A stretch of DNA of 64,000 bases. It comes from JAFAZJ01 sp050183765. GTDB lineage: Bacteria > Pseudomonadota > Alphaproteobacteria > Reyranellales > Reyranellaceae. Both the position numbers and the translations under genes were made by a program. Location: positions 37,650 to 101,649 of the forward strand of contig JBFXAZ010000004.1 in NCBI GenBank assembly GCA_050183765.1, read 5' to 3'. The notes below the pieces were generated by a model that saw only the letters and a program-made list of their open reading frames with translations, was not told the origin of the DNA and searched no databases. Below are positions 25,440-34,645 of this stretch, in pieces (the stretch's first letter is position 1; each line of letters begins with the position of its first letter).

Positions 25440-26315
25440 TCAGGCGGCTTCGCTGGCGGCGGCCGGCTGCTTCATCAGGATCGACAGGATGCGTGCGAGC
25501 GTCGCGCGCAGCTCGTGGCGATGGACCACGAGGTCGACCATGCCGTGGTCGTACTGGTACTCGGCGCGCTGGAAGCCGGGCGGAAGCGTCTCGCGGATCG
25601 TATCCTGGATCACGCGCTGGCCGGAGAAGCCGATCAGCGAGCCCGGCTCGGCGATGTGGATGTCGCCCAGCATGGCGAGCGAGGCGGTGACGCCGCCGGT
25701 GGTCGGGTCGGTCAGCACGACGATGTAGGGCAGGCCGGCTTCCTTGACCTCGCGCACGGCGATGGTGGTGCGCGGCATCTGCATCAGCGAGAGGATGCCC
25801 TCCTGCATGCGCGCGCCGCCCGAGGCCGAGAACAGGATCAGCGGTGCCTTCTTCTCGACGGCGATGCGGGCCGCGGTCACCACGCCCTCGCCCACCGCCA
25901 TGCCCATCGAGCCGCCCATGAAGCCGAAATCGAAGATCGCCACGACGGCGGGCTGCCCTTCCAGCGCGCCGCTGGCGACGACGATGCCGTCGCCGCCCGG
26001 GCCGGCCTGCGACTGGGCCTCCTTCAGGCGGTCGACATAGCGCTTCTGGTCGCGGAACTTCAGCGGATCGACGATCGGCTTGGGCACCGCGTGGGTCTCG
26101 TACTTGCCGCCATCGAACAGGTGCGGCAGGCGCTGCAGCGGCCGCACGCGCAGATGGTGGTTGCAGTGGTTGCAGACCTGCTGGTTGGCCTCGAGGTCGC
26201 GGTGGAACAGCATCTGTTCGCACGCCGGACACTTCAGCCACAGATTCTCCGGCGCTTCCTTGCGCGCCACGAGCGCCTTGAGCTTGGGCCGAATGAAGTT
26301 GGTCAGCCAGTTCAT
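25440..26315 (-). CDS. accD: Acetyl-CoA carboxylase carboxyltransferase subunit beta
   Basis: 291 residues. The N-terminal zinc ribbon has cysteines 29, 32, 48 and 51 (CPAC...CNHC). The carboxyltransferase domain shows VVAIFDFGFMGGSMG, FSASGGARMQEG and the oxyanion-hole-type DPTTGGVTASLAMLGD. With AccA (not in the window) it transfers the carboxyl group from biotin to acetyl-CoA, the first step of fatty-acid synthesis. It is directly upstream of folC. In many relatives trpA is immediately upstream; here it is 4 kb away. Confidence 0.97.
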   Translation of the reverse strand: MNWLTNFIRPKLKALVARKEAPENLWLKCPACEQMLFHRDLEANQQVCNHCNHHLRVRPLQRLPHLFDGGKYETHAVPKPIVDPLKFRDQKRYVDRLKEAQSQAGPGGDGIVVASGALEGQPAVVAIFDFGFMGGSMGMAVGEGVVTAARIAVEKKAPLILFSASGGARMQEGILSLMQMPRTTIAVREVKEAGLPYIVVLTDPTTGGVTASLAMLGDIHIAEPGSLIGFSGQRVIQDTIRETLPPGFQRAEYQYDHGMVDLVVHRHELRATLARILSILMKQPAAASEAA

Positions 26316-26341
26316 GCCCGCCCTATGCCACGTTCAGCCTG

Positions 26342-27571
26342 TCAACGCCACAGCCCGGCAAAAGGTCGCACCAGCTCGCCCGGTGTCTTGACCGCGCAGA
26401 ACTTTCGCCGTGCCTGATAGTCTGCACAGAGCTTCTCCGCCACGCCCGGCTCCAGGTCGGCGATGATGGTGGCGAAGCGCCGCGATTTGTTGGCGTAGAC
26501 GTCGAGGATCCACTCGCGGCCGATCCAGGTCTGCTTGAGCTCGACCAGGCGCGCCTGCGCCTGGATATGCGCCACGCGCGCCTGCTGCAGGTTGAGGAAG
26601 GTGCCGACCCAGGCGCCGTTGCCGGGATAGTCGTAGCGGTAGGGCGTGCAGTCGTTGGCGTCGAGCACGGTGGGCGCGTGACCGCCGCTGCTTGCCGGCA
26701 GCTGGAACAGCTTGCGGCCTGATCCGGCGCTCTTCTTGGCATAGGCCTCGTCGAACAGCCTGACCATCGCCTCGTCGCGCAGGTCGGAGCGGCGGAAGCC
26801 CAGCGCGACGCCGACCAGCCGCCGCCCGTTGCGCATCGCCGATCCGACCAGGTTGAAGCCCGACGAGCACAGGAAGCCGGTCTTCAGGCCGTCGGCGCCG
26901 GGATACTTCTCGATCAAGCGCACCGAGCGCGTGATGCGCGCGCCGCGGATCATCACGTCGGGCTCGCTGAAATAGTGATAGCGGTCCGGGAAGTCGCGCA
27001 TCAGCGCGATCGCCAGGGTCGCCATGTCGCGCGCCGTGGTCACCTGCGCCGGGTCCTTCCAGCCGCTGGCGTTGCGGAAGTTGGAGCCGGTCATGCCCAG
27101 CCGCTTCGCCGTGGCGTTCATGCGCTGGGCGAAGGCCGGCTCCGAGCCGGAGAGGCGCTCGCCGACCGCCACGGCGACGTCGTTGGCCGAGCGCAGGATC
27201 AACGCCAGGATGGCCTGTTCGATGCTGATGGTGGCGCCCACCGGCAGCACCAGCTTGGAAGGCTGCTGGTTGTAGGCGTAGGTCGAGAAGGCGAGCTGGT
27301 CGGTGAGCTGGATCTTGCCGGCCTTGAGATCCTCGAACAGCAGGTACAGCGTCATCAGCTTGGTCAGCGACGCCGGATACCAGGGCGCGCTGGCGTCGCG
27401 CTGGTGCAGCACCTCGCCGCTCTGCGCGTCGACCACCAGCGAAGGCCCGGCCTGCACCGGCCCTGTCGGCGAGGGCAGGAAGCCGCTTTGCGCGCCGGCC
27501 GGCGTGCCCAGCAGAGCCAGAACAAGAACGGTCGTGACGGCGAGGAGGTGGCGCAACGCGGCAACGGACAT
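26342..27571 (-). CDS. D-alanyl-D-alanine carboxypeptidase (S11 family)
   Basis: Penicillin-binding protein of the DacA/DacC type, 409 residues from the ATG at 27571 (an upstream ATG at 27607 adds 12). A Sec signal (to about residue 28, PAGAQ) is followed by the catalytic S-L-T-K motif at 68-71, the S-A-N-D motif and D-G-L-K-T-G. It trims pentapeptide side chains of peptidoglycan in the periplasm. The C-terminal third (from about residue 290) differs from the PBP5 C-domain and may be a SPOR-like domain that binds peptidoglycan. It sits between trpA and accD, where relatives normally have no gene. Confidence 0.92.
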   Translation of the reverse strand: MSVAALRHLLAVTTVLVLALLGTPAGAQSGFLPSPTGPVQAGPSLVVDAQSGEVLHQRDASAPWYPASLTKLMTLYLLFEDLKAGKIQLTDQLAFSTYAYNQQPSKLVLPVGATISIEQAILALILRSANDVAVAVGERLSGSEPAFAQRMNATAKRLGMTGSNFRNASGWKDPAQVTTARDMATLAIALMRDFPDRYHYFSEPDVMIRGARITRSVRLIEKYPGADGLKTGFLCSSGFNLVGSAMRNGRRLVGVALGFRRSDLRDEAMVRLFDEAYAKKSAGSGRKLFQLPASSGGHAPTVLDANDCTPYRYDYPGNGAWVGTFLNLQQARVAHIQAQARLVELKQTWIGREWILDVYANKSRRFATIIADLEPGVAEKLCADYQARRKFCAVKTPGELVRPFAGLWR

Positions 27572-27635
27572 GGCGTGAAGTCTAGCGCAAGCGCGCGGCC
27601 TTGGCATGGCCGCGATGGCGGCTTATGTGATGGTC

Positions 27636-28298
27636 ATGATCAAGGTCGCCGTCTGTCCGGTCACGCCGTTCCAGCAGAACTGCTCCCTCGTCTGGTGCGA
27701 GGAAACCGGGCAGGGCGCGCTGGTCGATCCCGGCGGCGATGTCGAGCGGCTGAAGGACGCGGTCGCGCAGACCGGCATGACCGTCGCCAAGGTCATGTTG
27801 ACGCACGGCCATGTCGATCACGCCTCGGCCGCCGGCGCGATCGCCGAGCATTACGGCGTGCGGATCGAAGGGCCGCACGAGGGCGACCGCTATCTCATCG
27901 AGGGCCTGCCCGACTCCAACCGCAAGTACGGCTTCACCGTGCCCGAGCCCTTCCTGCCGCATCGCTGGCTCGAGGACGGCGATACGGTCGAGCTCGGCAA
28001 GCTCGCCTTCGACGTCGTGCACTGCCCGGGCCACACGCCGGGCCATGTCGTGTTCGTCAACCGGCACGAGAAGGCGCGCATCGCCTTCGTCGGCGACGTG
28101 CTGTTCCGCGGCTCGGTGGGCCGCACCGACTTTCCGAAGGGCGACCAGGCGCAGCTTTTCCATTCCATTCGCAAGAAGCTGTTCCCGCTGGGCGACGACA
28201 TCGGCTTCGTGCCCGGCCACGGCCAGACCTCGACCTTCGGCTGGGAACGCAAGACCAACCCCTTCGTCTGCGACATGCTGTTCGAGGACGAGGCGTAG
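27636..28298 (+). CDS. Metallo-beta-lactamase-fold hydrolase (YcbL/glyoxalase II-like)
   Basis: 220-230 residues; start uncertain among four closely spaced ATGs (27606, 27615, 27630, 27636), of which 27636 begins the conserved MIKVAVCPVTPFQQNC. The metal motif is THGHVDHASA, followed by HCPGHTPGHVVF, the Asp in AFVGDVLF and a final His in VPGHGQTST. Short single-domain members hydrolyse hydroxyacyl-glutathione thioesters or related substrates. Divergent from the carboxypeptidase gene; a GTG-initiated gene follows after 2 bases. Confidence 0.9.
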   Translation: MIKVAVCPVTPFQQNCSLVWCEETGQGALVDPGGDVERLKDAVAQTGMTVAKVMLTHGHVDHASAAGAIAEHYGVRIEGPHEGDRYLIEGLPDSNRKYGFTVPEPFLPHRWLEDGDTVELGKLAFDVVHCPGHTPGHVVFVNRHEKARIAFVGDVLFRGSVGRTDFPKGDQAQLFHSIRKKLFPLGDDIGFVPGHGQTSTFGWERKTNPFVCDMLFEDEA

Positions 28299-28300
28299 GC

Positions 28301-29395
28301 GTGCCGCGCTTCGTCGCCGAGCTGGCGCCGGCAGCACCGCTGGCGTTGCAGGCGCCGCCGCTCGACCGCGTCGACTGCAACACATCGGTCCACGTGCATG
28401 CCGGTCGCACCTACGCCTTCGTCTCGTTCCACGTGCCGATCGGCCACGCCTACCGCCGCATCGGTCCGGCCGGCAGCAGCACGGGCGATGTGGGTATCGC
28501 CGCACTGGGCGCGCCGCAGGCCGTGCGCCTGCTCAACGATCCGGACCCCACCGTCGGCAAGTGGATCGAGTCGACCTGGCGCGCGCCCGACGGCCGGCTC
28601 TACGGCTGGTACCATGCCGAGGAACGCATCGAGAGCAAGACCGCGCCGTTCGTGCCGCATATCGGAGCGCTGCGTTCCGATGACGACGGGCTGAGCTGGC
28701 GCGTGCTGGGCGAGGTGCTGCGGGCGCCGACCGGCCAGGTCAATCCGCAATCCGGCAACGGGTTCATGGCCGGCGGATACGGCGACTTCAGCGTCGTGCC
28801 CGACCGCGATGGCCGCTATCTTCACCTGCTGTTCAGCAGCTACGTGGCCGACCAGACCGCGCAGGGCATCTGTGCCGCGCGCTGTCCGATGGCGCTGCGC
28901 GACACGCCGCGCTTCGAGGTGTGGAGCGGCGGCACCTGGCGACCGGCGGGCGACGCGTTGCCCACGCCGCTGTGGCCGGTGGTGCGCAGCTGGCATGAGG
29001 CGCACCCCGACGCCTTCTGGGGGCCGTCGGTCCACTTCAACCGCGATCTCGGCGTCCATGTCATGCTGCTCAGCCACACCGCGGGGCCGTATTCGGGATT
29101 CCATTCGGCGGCCAACGCCGTCTCGTTCAACGCCACGCTCGACGATCCGGCTGCGTGGAGCGCGCCGTTGCGCATCGTCGAAGGCGGTGGCTGGTATCCG
29201 CAGGTCGTCGGCCTGGGCGCGACGGACGGCGACACGCTGGCGGGCGCCGAGGCCCGCCTCTTCATCAGCGGCCTGTCGGCCTGGCACATCCGCTTCCGCC
29301 AGGCCCGAGACGCGGCCGACGTACCGACGCCGACGAAGCTGCCGCGCCCCGACATGATCGCGCTGGGCGAATCGCTCGGCGCCAAGGGCGCCTGA
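28301..29395 (+). CDS. Predicted beta-propeller (glycoside-hydrolase-like) protein
   Basis: 364 residues from a GTG codon 2 bases after the previous stop; the open frame extends far upstream but that part only shadows other genes. The protein has propeller-like repeats including one Asp-box-like SDDDGLSW and segments such as GYGDFSVVPDRDGRYLHLLF and WGPSVHFNRDLGVHVMLLS, reminiscent of five-bladed GH43/GH32-like folds. Catalytic residues cannot be assigned with confidence. There is no signal peptide. Translationally coupled to the metallo-hydrolase gene; function unknown. Confidence 0.72.
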   Translation: MPRFVAELAPAAPLALQAPPLDRVDCNTSVHVHAGRTYAFVSFHVPIGHAYRRIGPAGSSTGDVGIAALGAPQAVRLLNDPDPTVGKWIESTWRAPDGRLYGWYHAEERIESKTAPFVPHIGALRSDDDGLSWRVLGEVLRAPTGQVNPQSGNGFMAGGYGDFSVVPDRDGRYLHLLFSSYVADQTAQGICAARCPMALRDTPRFEVWSGGTWRPAGDALPTPLWPVVRSWHEAHPDAFWGPSVHFNRDLGVHVMLLSHTAGPYSGFHSAANAVSFNATLDDPAAWSAPLRIVEGGGWYPQVVGLGATDGDTLAGAEARLFISGLSAWHIRFRQARDAADVPTPTKLPRPDMIALGESLGAKGA

Positions 29396-29464
29396 CTGTC
29401 GACAGGTGCAATCAGCGCGCATCGCGCTCGTCTGTGACTTGCTGTCCGGAAACGGCGCGCGGCG

Positions 29465-30061
29465 CTATGCGACCAGCGGCTCTCCGCCGGCGATCTCGAT
29501 CGCCGCCTGCAGCAATGCAAATCGAGGACGATCTCGTACCTCGAGACGCCGCTCCGCTTTTGAGGCAATGAGCACGGGCGTCTCGTCGGCGTGGTAGATC
29601 TCGACCGCGTCGCATATCGACGTGTAAGCCGGCAACAGTTGCAGACCCGCTGCATGCCGACGATGAACGACGTCATCCGGAATGTTGTGGCCGCCCTTGA
29701 TCACCCGCAGCTTCACGCGGAACTGACAGAGCGAGGCTGATGAAACGAACAGGAAGTAGAGCCGGCTCACAAAGCCAGCTTCAACGGCATCGCGAATGGC
29801 ACCCGCCAGGGTTCGGGTCGCAAGCGTGGTTTCAACGACGAAGCTTTGCCTGGCTCGCAGAAGTTGCCGACGACGTTCCAGCAGGGCTCTGGCGGCAGCG
29901 AAGGCGGCCGACTCGACATTGTCGGGCGCAAGCTCGCGCGCCGTCTCGTCGGCATTGAGGAACAGGCCGGCGTCGATGCGATCACGCAATTGCGCGTAGG
30001 CAAATGTCGTCTTGCCGGCGCCGTTAGGCCCGGCCAGAATCAGCAGTTCCGGCGCAGCCAT
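29465..30061 (-). CDS. Zeta-toxin-like P-loop kinase
   Basis: 198 residues with the zeta-toxin/UDP-GlcNAc-kinase layout: Walker A GPNGAGKTT at 11-19, the NADE segment near residue 37 carrying a likely catalytic Asp, ETTLATR near residue 80 and a helical C-terminus. Known zeta toxins phosphorylate UDP-N-acetylglucosamine and block cell-wall synthesis; chromosomal short members may do something else. Its start overlaps the preceding 75-residue gene by 38 bases, an arrangement typical of toxin-antitoxin operons. Base composition is a little lower in GC than its neighbours. Confidence 0.82.
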   Translation of the reverse strand: MAAPELLILAGPNGAGKTTFAYAQLRDRIDAGLFLNADETARELAPDNVESAAFAAARALLERRRQLLRARQSFVVETTLATRTLAGAIRDAVEAGFVSRLYFLFVSSASLCQFRVKLRVIKGGHNIPDDVVHRRHAAGLQLLPAYTSICDAVEIYHADETPVLIASKAERRLEVRDRPRFALLQAAIEIAGGEPLVA

Positions 30062-30251
30062 GGACAGTCGCGCGACGCAGCTTCATGGGAGGCTTTGCAC
30101 GTTCGACGGCAACGCGACGTCCGTCCGGATAAATGGCGTAAACCCAGCCATCCCGCGCCTGGAACACGGGCAAGCCCAGCGCATGGGTCTCTTTGACCGT
30201 CTTCTCGACAGCTTCCTGGAAGCCCTTCTCGGCAGTGGGCTGGTCAGCCAT
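30024..30251 (-). CDS. Small protein upstream of the zeta-like kinase (candidate antitoxin)
   Basis: 75 residues: an amphipathic helix (about 8-28, EKGFQEAVEKTVKETHAL) followed by a beta hairpin (LPVFQARDGWVYAIYPDGR). It is not the classical epsilon antitoxin. It precedes and overlaps the zeta-like kinase gene by 38 bases, so the pair is probably translated together. The antitoxin role is inferred only from position. Confidence 0.6.
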   Translation of the reverse strand: MADQPTAEKGFQEAVEKTVKETHALGLPVFQARDGWVYAIYPDGRRVAVERAKPPMKLRRATVHGCAGTADSGRA

Positions 30252-30322
30252 TCATGCTCTCGCGATCCACACCATCAAAGTGGGCGCTGTCGGGACATTT
30301 GGCAAGAACTCGCGACCGGCGT

Positions 30323-31156
30323 TTACCTGCGCCGTGCGCCGCGCACGCCCTCGGCCAGCGCGCGGATGTAGGAGAAGACGCCCGGCAGCAGGTCCGCCTT
30401 CGGCGCGCCCTTCTCATCGAGGCCGGCCTTCACGCGCTCGACGATCGCCGTGCCGACGACCGCGGCGTCGGCGACGCGGGCCACGGCGGCGGCCTGGTCC
30501 GGCGTGCGGATGCCGAAGCCGACGCCGATCGGCAGCTGGGTCTGGGTGCGCAGGCGGGCGACGTGGCCCTGGATCACATCGGCGGTCGAGGACTTGGTGC
30601 CGGTGATGCCCAGCACCGAGACGAAGTAGACGAAGCCCGAGGCGAACTCGAGGATCGCCGGCAGGCGCTTGGCGTCGGTGGTCGGCGCCGTCAGCAGCAC
30701 GGTGTCGAGGCCGTTGGCGACGGCGTGCGGCTTGAGCCTGTCGGCCTCCTCGGGCGGCAGGTCGACCATGATGAAGCCGTCGACGCCGGCCGCCGCCGCG
30801 TCGGCGCAGAACTTCGCCTCGCCGCGCTGGTAGATCATGTTGTAGTAGCCCATCAGCAGGATGGGGGTTTCCTCGTCGCGCGTTTCCGCGCGAAATCGCC
30901 TGACCATCGCGAAGGTGCGGTCCATCGAGATGCCGGCCTTCAGCGCGCGCTGGCCCGCCGCCTGGATCGAGGGACCGTCGGCCATCGGATCGGTGAACGG
31001 CATGCCGAACTCGATCAGGTCGGCGCCGGCCTTGGGCAGGCCCTTGAGGATCTCGTACGACACATCGAGGTTGGGATCGCCGGCCGTGACATAGGTGATC
31101 AGGCCGGCGCGGCCCTCAGCCTTCAGCTTGGCGAAGCGCCTGGCGATGCGGCTCAC
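30323..31156 (-). CDS. trpA: Tryptophan synthase alpha subunit
   Basis: 277 residues. Starts with GTG overlapping the trpB stop (GTGA), so translation is coupled. TIM-barrel enzyme cleaving indole-3-glycerol phosphate to indole and glyceraldehyde 3-phosphate. The two catalytic acids are recognisable: Glu in LIEFGMPFTDPMADGP and Asp in VDGFIMVDLPPEE. The phosphate-binding GVGFGIRTPDQA is present. The next gene in the usual alphaproteobacterial order, accD, is displaced by 4 kb. Confidence 0.97.
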   Translation of the reverse strand: MSRIARRFAKLKAEGRAGLITYVTAGDPNLDVSYEILKGLPKAGADLIEFGMPFTDPMADGPSIQAAGQRALKAGISMDRTFAMVRRFRAETRDEETPILLMGYYNMIYQRGEAKFCADAAAAGVDGFIMVDLPPEEADRLKPHAVANGLDTVLLTAPTTDAKRLPAILEFASGFVYFVSVLGITGTKSSTADVIQGHVARLRTQTQLPIGVGFGIRTPDQAAAVARVADAAVVGTAIVERVKAGLDEKGAPKADLLPGVFSYIRALAEGVRGARRR

Positions 31157-32364
31157 AGCTTGACTCCCAAACGCTCGGCGACGGCGAACACGTCCTTGTC
31201 GCCGCGGCCGCACAAATTCATCACCAGCAAATTGTCCTTCGGCAGGCCCGGCGCGAGCTTCAGCACGTGCGCCAGCGCATGCGCCGGCTCGAGCGCGGGG
31301 ATGATGCCCTCGACGCGGCTGAGCTTCTGGAACGCCGCCAGCGCCTCGTCGTCGGTCGCCGAGACGTACTCGACGCGCCCGACATCCTTCAGCCAGGCGT
31401 GCTCGGGGCCGATGCCGGGATAGTCGAGGCCGGCCGAGATCGAATGCGCCTCGGTGATCTGCCCGTCGCTGTCCTGCAGCAGGTAGGTGAGGTTGCCGTG
31501 CAGCACGCCCGGCCGCCCGCCAGTGAGCGAGGCGGCATGCTCGCCGGTGTGCACGCCCTTGCCGCCGGCCTCGACGCCGATGATGCGGATGTCCTTGTCG
31601 TCGAGGAACGGGTGGAACAGGCCCATGGCGTTGCTGCCGCCGCCGATGCAGGCGACCAGCGTGTCGGGCAGGCGGCCTTCGGCTTCCATCATCTGCTCGC
31701 GCGTTTCCCTGCCGATCACCGACTGGAAGTCGCGCACCATCGCCGGATAGGGATGCGGGCCGGCCACCGTGCCGATGCAGTAGAACGTGGTCTCGACCGT
31801 GGCGACCCAATCGCGCAGCGCCTCGTTCATCGCGTCCTTGAGCGTCGCCGAACCCGCGGTGACGGGCCGGACCTCGGCGCCGAGCATCTTCATGCGGAAC
31901 ACGTTGGGCGCCTGGCGCGCGACGTCGACCGAGCCCATGAAGACGACGCAGGGGATGTTGAACAGCGCGCAGGCGGTGGCGGTGGCGACACCGTGCTGGC
32001 CTGCGCCGGTCTCGGCGATCACCCGCGTCTTGCCCATGCGCTTGGCCAACAGCACCTGGCCCAGCACGTTGTTGATCTTGTGCGAGCCGGTGTGGTTGAG
32101 CTCGTCGCGCTTGAAGTAGATCTTGGCGCCGCCCAGCTCGGCGGTCAGCCGCTCGGCGTGGTAGAGCGGGCTAGGCCGCCCGGCATAGTGGGTGTTGAGC
32201 TTCTCCAGCTCCGCCTTGAAAGCCGGATCGGCCTTGGCCGCCTCATAGGCCTTCTCGAGCTCTAGGATCAGCGGCATCAGCGTCTCGGCGACGTAGCGGC
32301 CGCCGAAGATGCCGAAATGGCCGCGCTCGTCCGGGCCGGCCCGATAGCTGTTCAACGCATTCAT
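31153..32364 (-). CDS. trpB: Tryptophan synthase beta subunit
   Basis: PLP enzyme of 403 residues condensing indole with serine. The PLP lysine is in NHTGSHKINN, the catalytic Glu in IAETGAGQHG and the phosphate loop in CIGGGSNAMG. The start is fixed at the ATG 32362-32364 (MNALNSYRAG); an open frame upstream has no family similarity. First gene of the trpB-trpA pair; trpF, normally its upstream neighbour, is 7 kb away across the heme uptake genes. Confidence 0.97.
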   Translation of the reverse strand: MNALNSYRAGPDERGHFGIFGGRYVAETLMPLILELEKAYEAAKADPAFKAELEKLNTHYAGRPSPLYHAERLTAELGGAKIYFKRDELNHTGSHKINNVLGQVLLAKRMGKTRVIAETGAGQHGVATATACALFNIPCVVFMGSVDVARQAPNVFRMKMLGAEVRPVTAGSATLKDAMNEALRDWVATVETTFYCIGTVAGPHPYPAMVRDFQSVIGRETREQMMEAEGRLPDTLVACIGGGSNAMGLFHPFLDDKDIRIIGVEAGGKGVHTGEHAASLTGGRPGVLHGNLTYLLQDSDGQITEAHSISAGLDYPGIGPEHAWLKDVGRVEYVSATDDEALAAFQKLSRVEGIIPALEPAHALAHVLKLAPGLPKDNLLVMNLCGRGDKDVFAVAERLGVKL

Positions 32365-32567
32365 GGATTTGTCTCTCCGCCGCGCGGCGCTGTAGCAGGC
32401 GCCCTCCCGGGCGTCAAAGCCGTGCCATCCTGCCATGACATTGTCGCGAATGCGTCGCAATTGCCTTGAATTTTCATCAGTGATAGACAACGCCATAGCC
32501 AGCCGGCCCCCGAAGGGCAGCCAGCCGCAATCGCGTCGCGCCCAAGGCGCATCTTCGGGGGAATGTC

Positions 32568-34601
32568 ATGCGCCATCTGTCCGGCCGGGTGATCCGCGCC
32601 ACCACGTTCTCGCTCGCCGCCGCCTTTGCCGGTGGTGCCCTGGCCCCATCCGCCCTGGCGCAGCAGACCCAGACGGCCCCGGTGGCGCAGTTGCCGCCCA
32701 CCCTTCTCGATCCGGTATCGGTCGACGCCACGCGCACGACGCGGCCGGTGTCGCAGGTGCCGGGCTCGGTCTCGGTGGTCGAAGGCGAGCAGATCCAGCG
32801 CCAGCAGCCCAACACCTACGGCGACCTGATCCGCAGCTTGCCCGGCGTCGAGCTCAGCGGCGGCCCGCGCACCACGGGCATGCAGCCCAATATCCGCGGC
32901 CTGGAAGGCGAGCGGGTGCAGATCCGCATCGACGGCGCGCGCCAGGATTTCCAGAACGAGCACAAGGGTCGCGTGTTCATCGATCCCGACATGCTCAAGC
33001 GCGTCGAGATCGTGCGCGGTCCGCAATCGACCTTCTACGGCAGCGGCGCCGTCGCCGGCCTGCTGAGCTTCACGACCAAGGACGCCGCCGACTTCCTGCG
33101 GCCCGGGCAGAGCTGGGGCTTCCGCGTCAAGGCCGGCTACCAGAGCGCGCCGGACATGGGCATGACCTCGCTCACCGGCTTCGCCCGCGCCGGGATGTTC
33201 GACATCGTCGCCTCCGGTCTCTACCGCAACAGCTCCGACCTGCGTCAGGGCGGCGGCACCATCCTGCCGTACTCGGCGCTCGACGTGATGAGCGGCCTGA
33301 TCAAGGTCGGCGCGCAGGTCGCGCCGGACGCCCGGCTGACCTTCTCCTGGCTCGGCCACCGCGACACCGGCTACAGCACGACGACGCCGAACACCTCCTC
33401 GACCACTTCGCCGGCCGACCGCTCCGACCTGCAGCACACCTTCGCCGCCAATTTCAGCTACAACCCGGCGAAGAATCCGTGGTTCGACTTCAAGGGCACG
33501 ATCTACCACACGCGGCTCGACGTGCATGAGCGGCGCTTCAGCGACAGCCGCGTCGACGGATCGTTCTTCCGCACCACCGGCATCGACCTCGCCAATTCCA
33601 ACAATTTCGCCGTCACCGACTGGATGGGCGTGCGACTGACCTACGGCGTCGACGGCTACCTGCAGTACGTCACCGGCACGCGCAACGGCCAGCCGCGCAC
33701 GCAGTACCCCAACGCGCAGGGCAACGCCTTCGGCTTCTACGCCCAGAGCGAGCTGAAGTTCTTCGACATCGTCACGGTCACGCCCGGCGGCCGCTTCGAC
33801 CACTTCTCGCGCCGGCCCGACAATTCCGCGCTGGGCCCGGATCTCGACGCCAGCCATTTCTCGCCGCGCATCTCGGTCAGCGTCGCGCCGACGAAGTGGC
33901 TCACCCTTTACGGTCTCTACGCCGAGGCCTTCCGCGCGCCGGCGCTCAACGAGCTCTACGTCTCGGGCTCGCACTTTCCCGGCAATCTGTTCATCCCCAA
34001 TCCCAATCTGCGCCCGGAGACCGCGCGCAACCGCGAGGTCGGCGTCAACTTCAAGTTCGACGACCTGATCACCAGGAACGATCGCCTGCGCGCGCGCGTC
34101 GTGTACTTCAACACCAACTATCACGACTTCATCGACGAGATCGTCACCGCGACGACCAGCACCAGCGTCAACCGCACCACCGCCAACATCAGCGGCTTCG
34201 AGGCCGAGATCTCCTACACCGGCTTCGGCTTCTTCGGCAGCATCGCCGCCAGCCGCATCCGCGGCGATGCGACCTCGCCGATCAACCAGCCGCTGTCGTC
34301 GATCCCCGGCGACAAGCTGGTGCTGACTGCCGGCTATACCTACGAGCCCTGGGGGCTCACCTTCGGCGGCCGCGCCAAGTTCATCGCCGACCAGTTCCGC
34401 GTACCGAGCGGCACGACGGCGACGCCGGGCTATTCGCTGTTCGACCTGTTCGCCAGCTGGGAGCCGCAGACCGGTCCGCTCGCCGGCGTGCGCATGGACT
34501 TCGGCGTCGACAACATCACCGACCGCCGCTACCGCGACCATCTCTCGGCGGTCGCCGACTACGGCCGCAATTTCAAGTTCACCACCGCCTTCCAGTTCTG
34601 A
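32568..34601 (+). CDS. TonB-dependent heme/hemoglobin receptor
   Basis: Outer-membrane receptor of 677 residues, of the HmuR/BhuR/ShmR type. There is a signal peptide to about residue 29 (ALAQQ), a plug domain (LLDPVSVDATRT, PNIRGLEGERVQIRIDGARQ, VEIVRGPQSTFYGSGAVAG) and a beta barrel with FRAPALNELYVSG, ending in the required aromatic C-terminus (AFQF). GGGGGAATGTC precedes the ATG. It faces a complete hmu set downstream, so heme is the probable ligand. TonB/ExbBD are not in the window. The 203-base region before it, shared with trpB, shows no clear Fur or Irr box to me. Confidence 0.93.
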   Translation: MRHLSGRVIRATTFSLAAAFAGGALAPSALAQQTQTAPVAQLPPTLLDPVSVDATRTTRPVSQVPGSVSVVEGEQIQRQQPNTYGDLIRSLPGVELSGGPRTTGMQPNIRGLEGERVQIRIDGARQDFQNEHKGRVFIDPDMLKRVEIVRGPQSTFYGSGAVAGLLSFTTKDAADFLRPGQSWGFRVKAGYQSAPDMGMTSLTGFARAGMFDIVASGLYRNSSDLRQGGGTILPYSALDVMSGLIKVGAQVAPDARLTFSWLGHRDTGYSTTTPNTSSTTSPADRSDLQHTFAANFSYNPAKNPWFDFKGTIYHTRLDVHERRFSDSRVDGSFFRTTGIDLANSNNFAVTDWMGVRLTYGVDGYLQYVTGTRNGQPRTQYPNAQGNAFGFYAQSELKFFDIVTVTPGGRFDHFSRRPDNSALGPDLDASHFSPRISVSVAPTKWLTLYGLYAEAFRAPALNELYVSGSHFPGNLFIPNPNLRPETARNREVGVNFKFDDLITRNDRLRARVVYFNTNYHDFIDEIVTATTSTSVNRTTANISGFEAEISYTGFGFFGSIAASRIRGDATSPINQPLSSIPGDKLVLTAGYTYEPWGLTFGGRAKFIADQFRVPSGTTATPGYSLFDLFASWEPQTGPLAGVRMDFGVDNITDRRYRDHLSAVADYGRNFKFTTAFQF

Positions 34602-34629
34602 CGCGGCGCTTGACTCCAGCCGATGTAAA

Positions 34630-34644
34630 TGCGAATGATTCGCA
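34630..34644. promoter_or_regulatory. Perfect 7-1-7 palindrome, candidate Fur-type operator before hemP
   Basis: TGCGAAT-G-ATTCGCA has 7-base arms around a single centre base, the 7-1-7 form used by Fur-superfamily regulators. It lies 1 base before the assigned hemP start, after the receptor gene. This suggests iron control of hemP-hmuSTUV, but regulator identity is not shown. Confidence 0.5.
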
Positions 34645-34645
34645 A

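Noticed and set aside
32365..32567. Fur or Irr box upstream of the heme receptor
   Set aside because: The gap contains an AT-richer stretch near 32460-32490, but no palindrome of suitable form could be aligned by eye.
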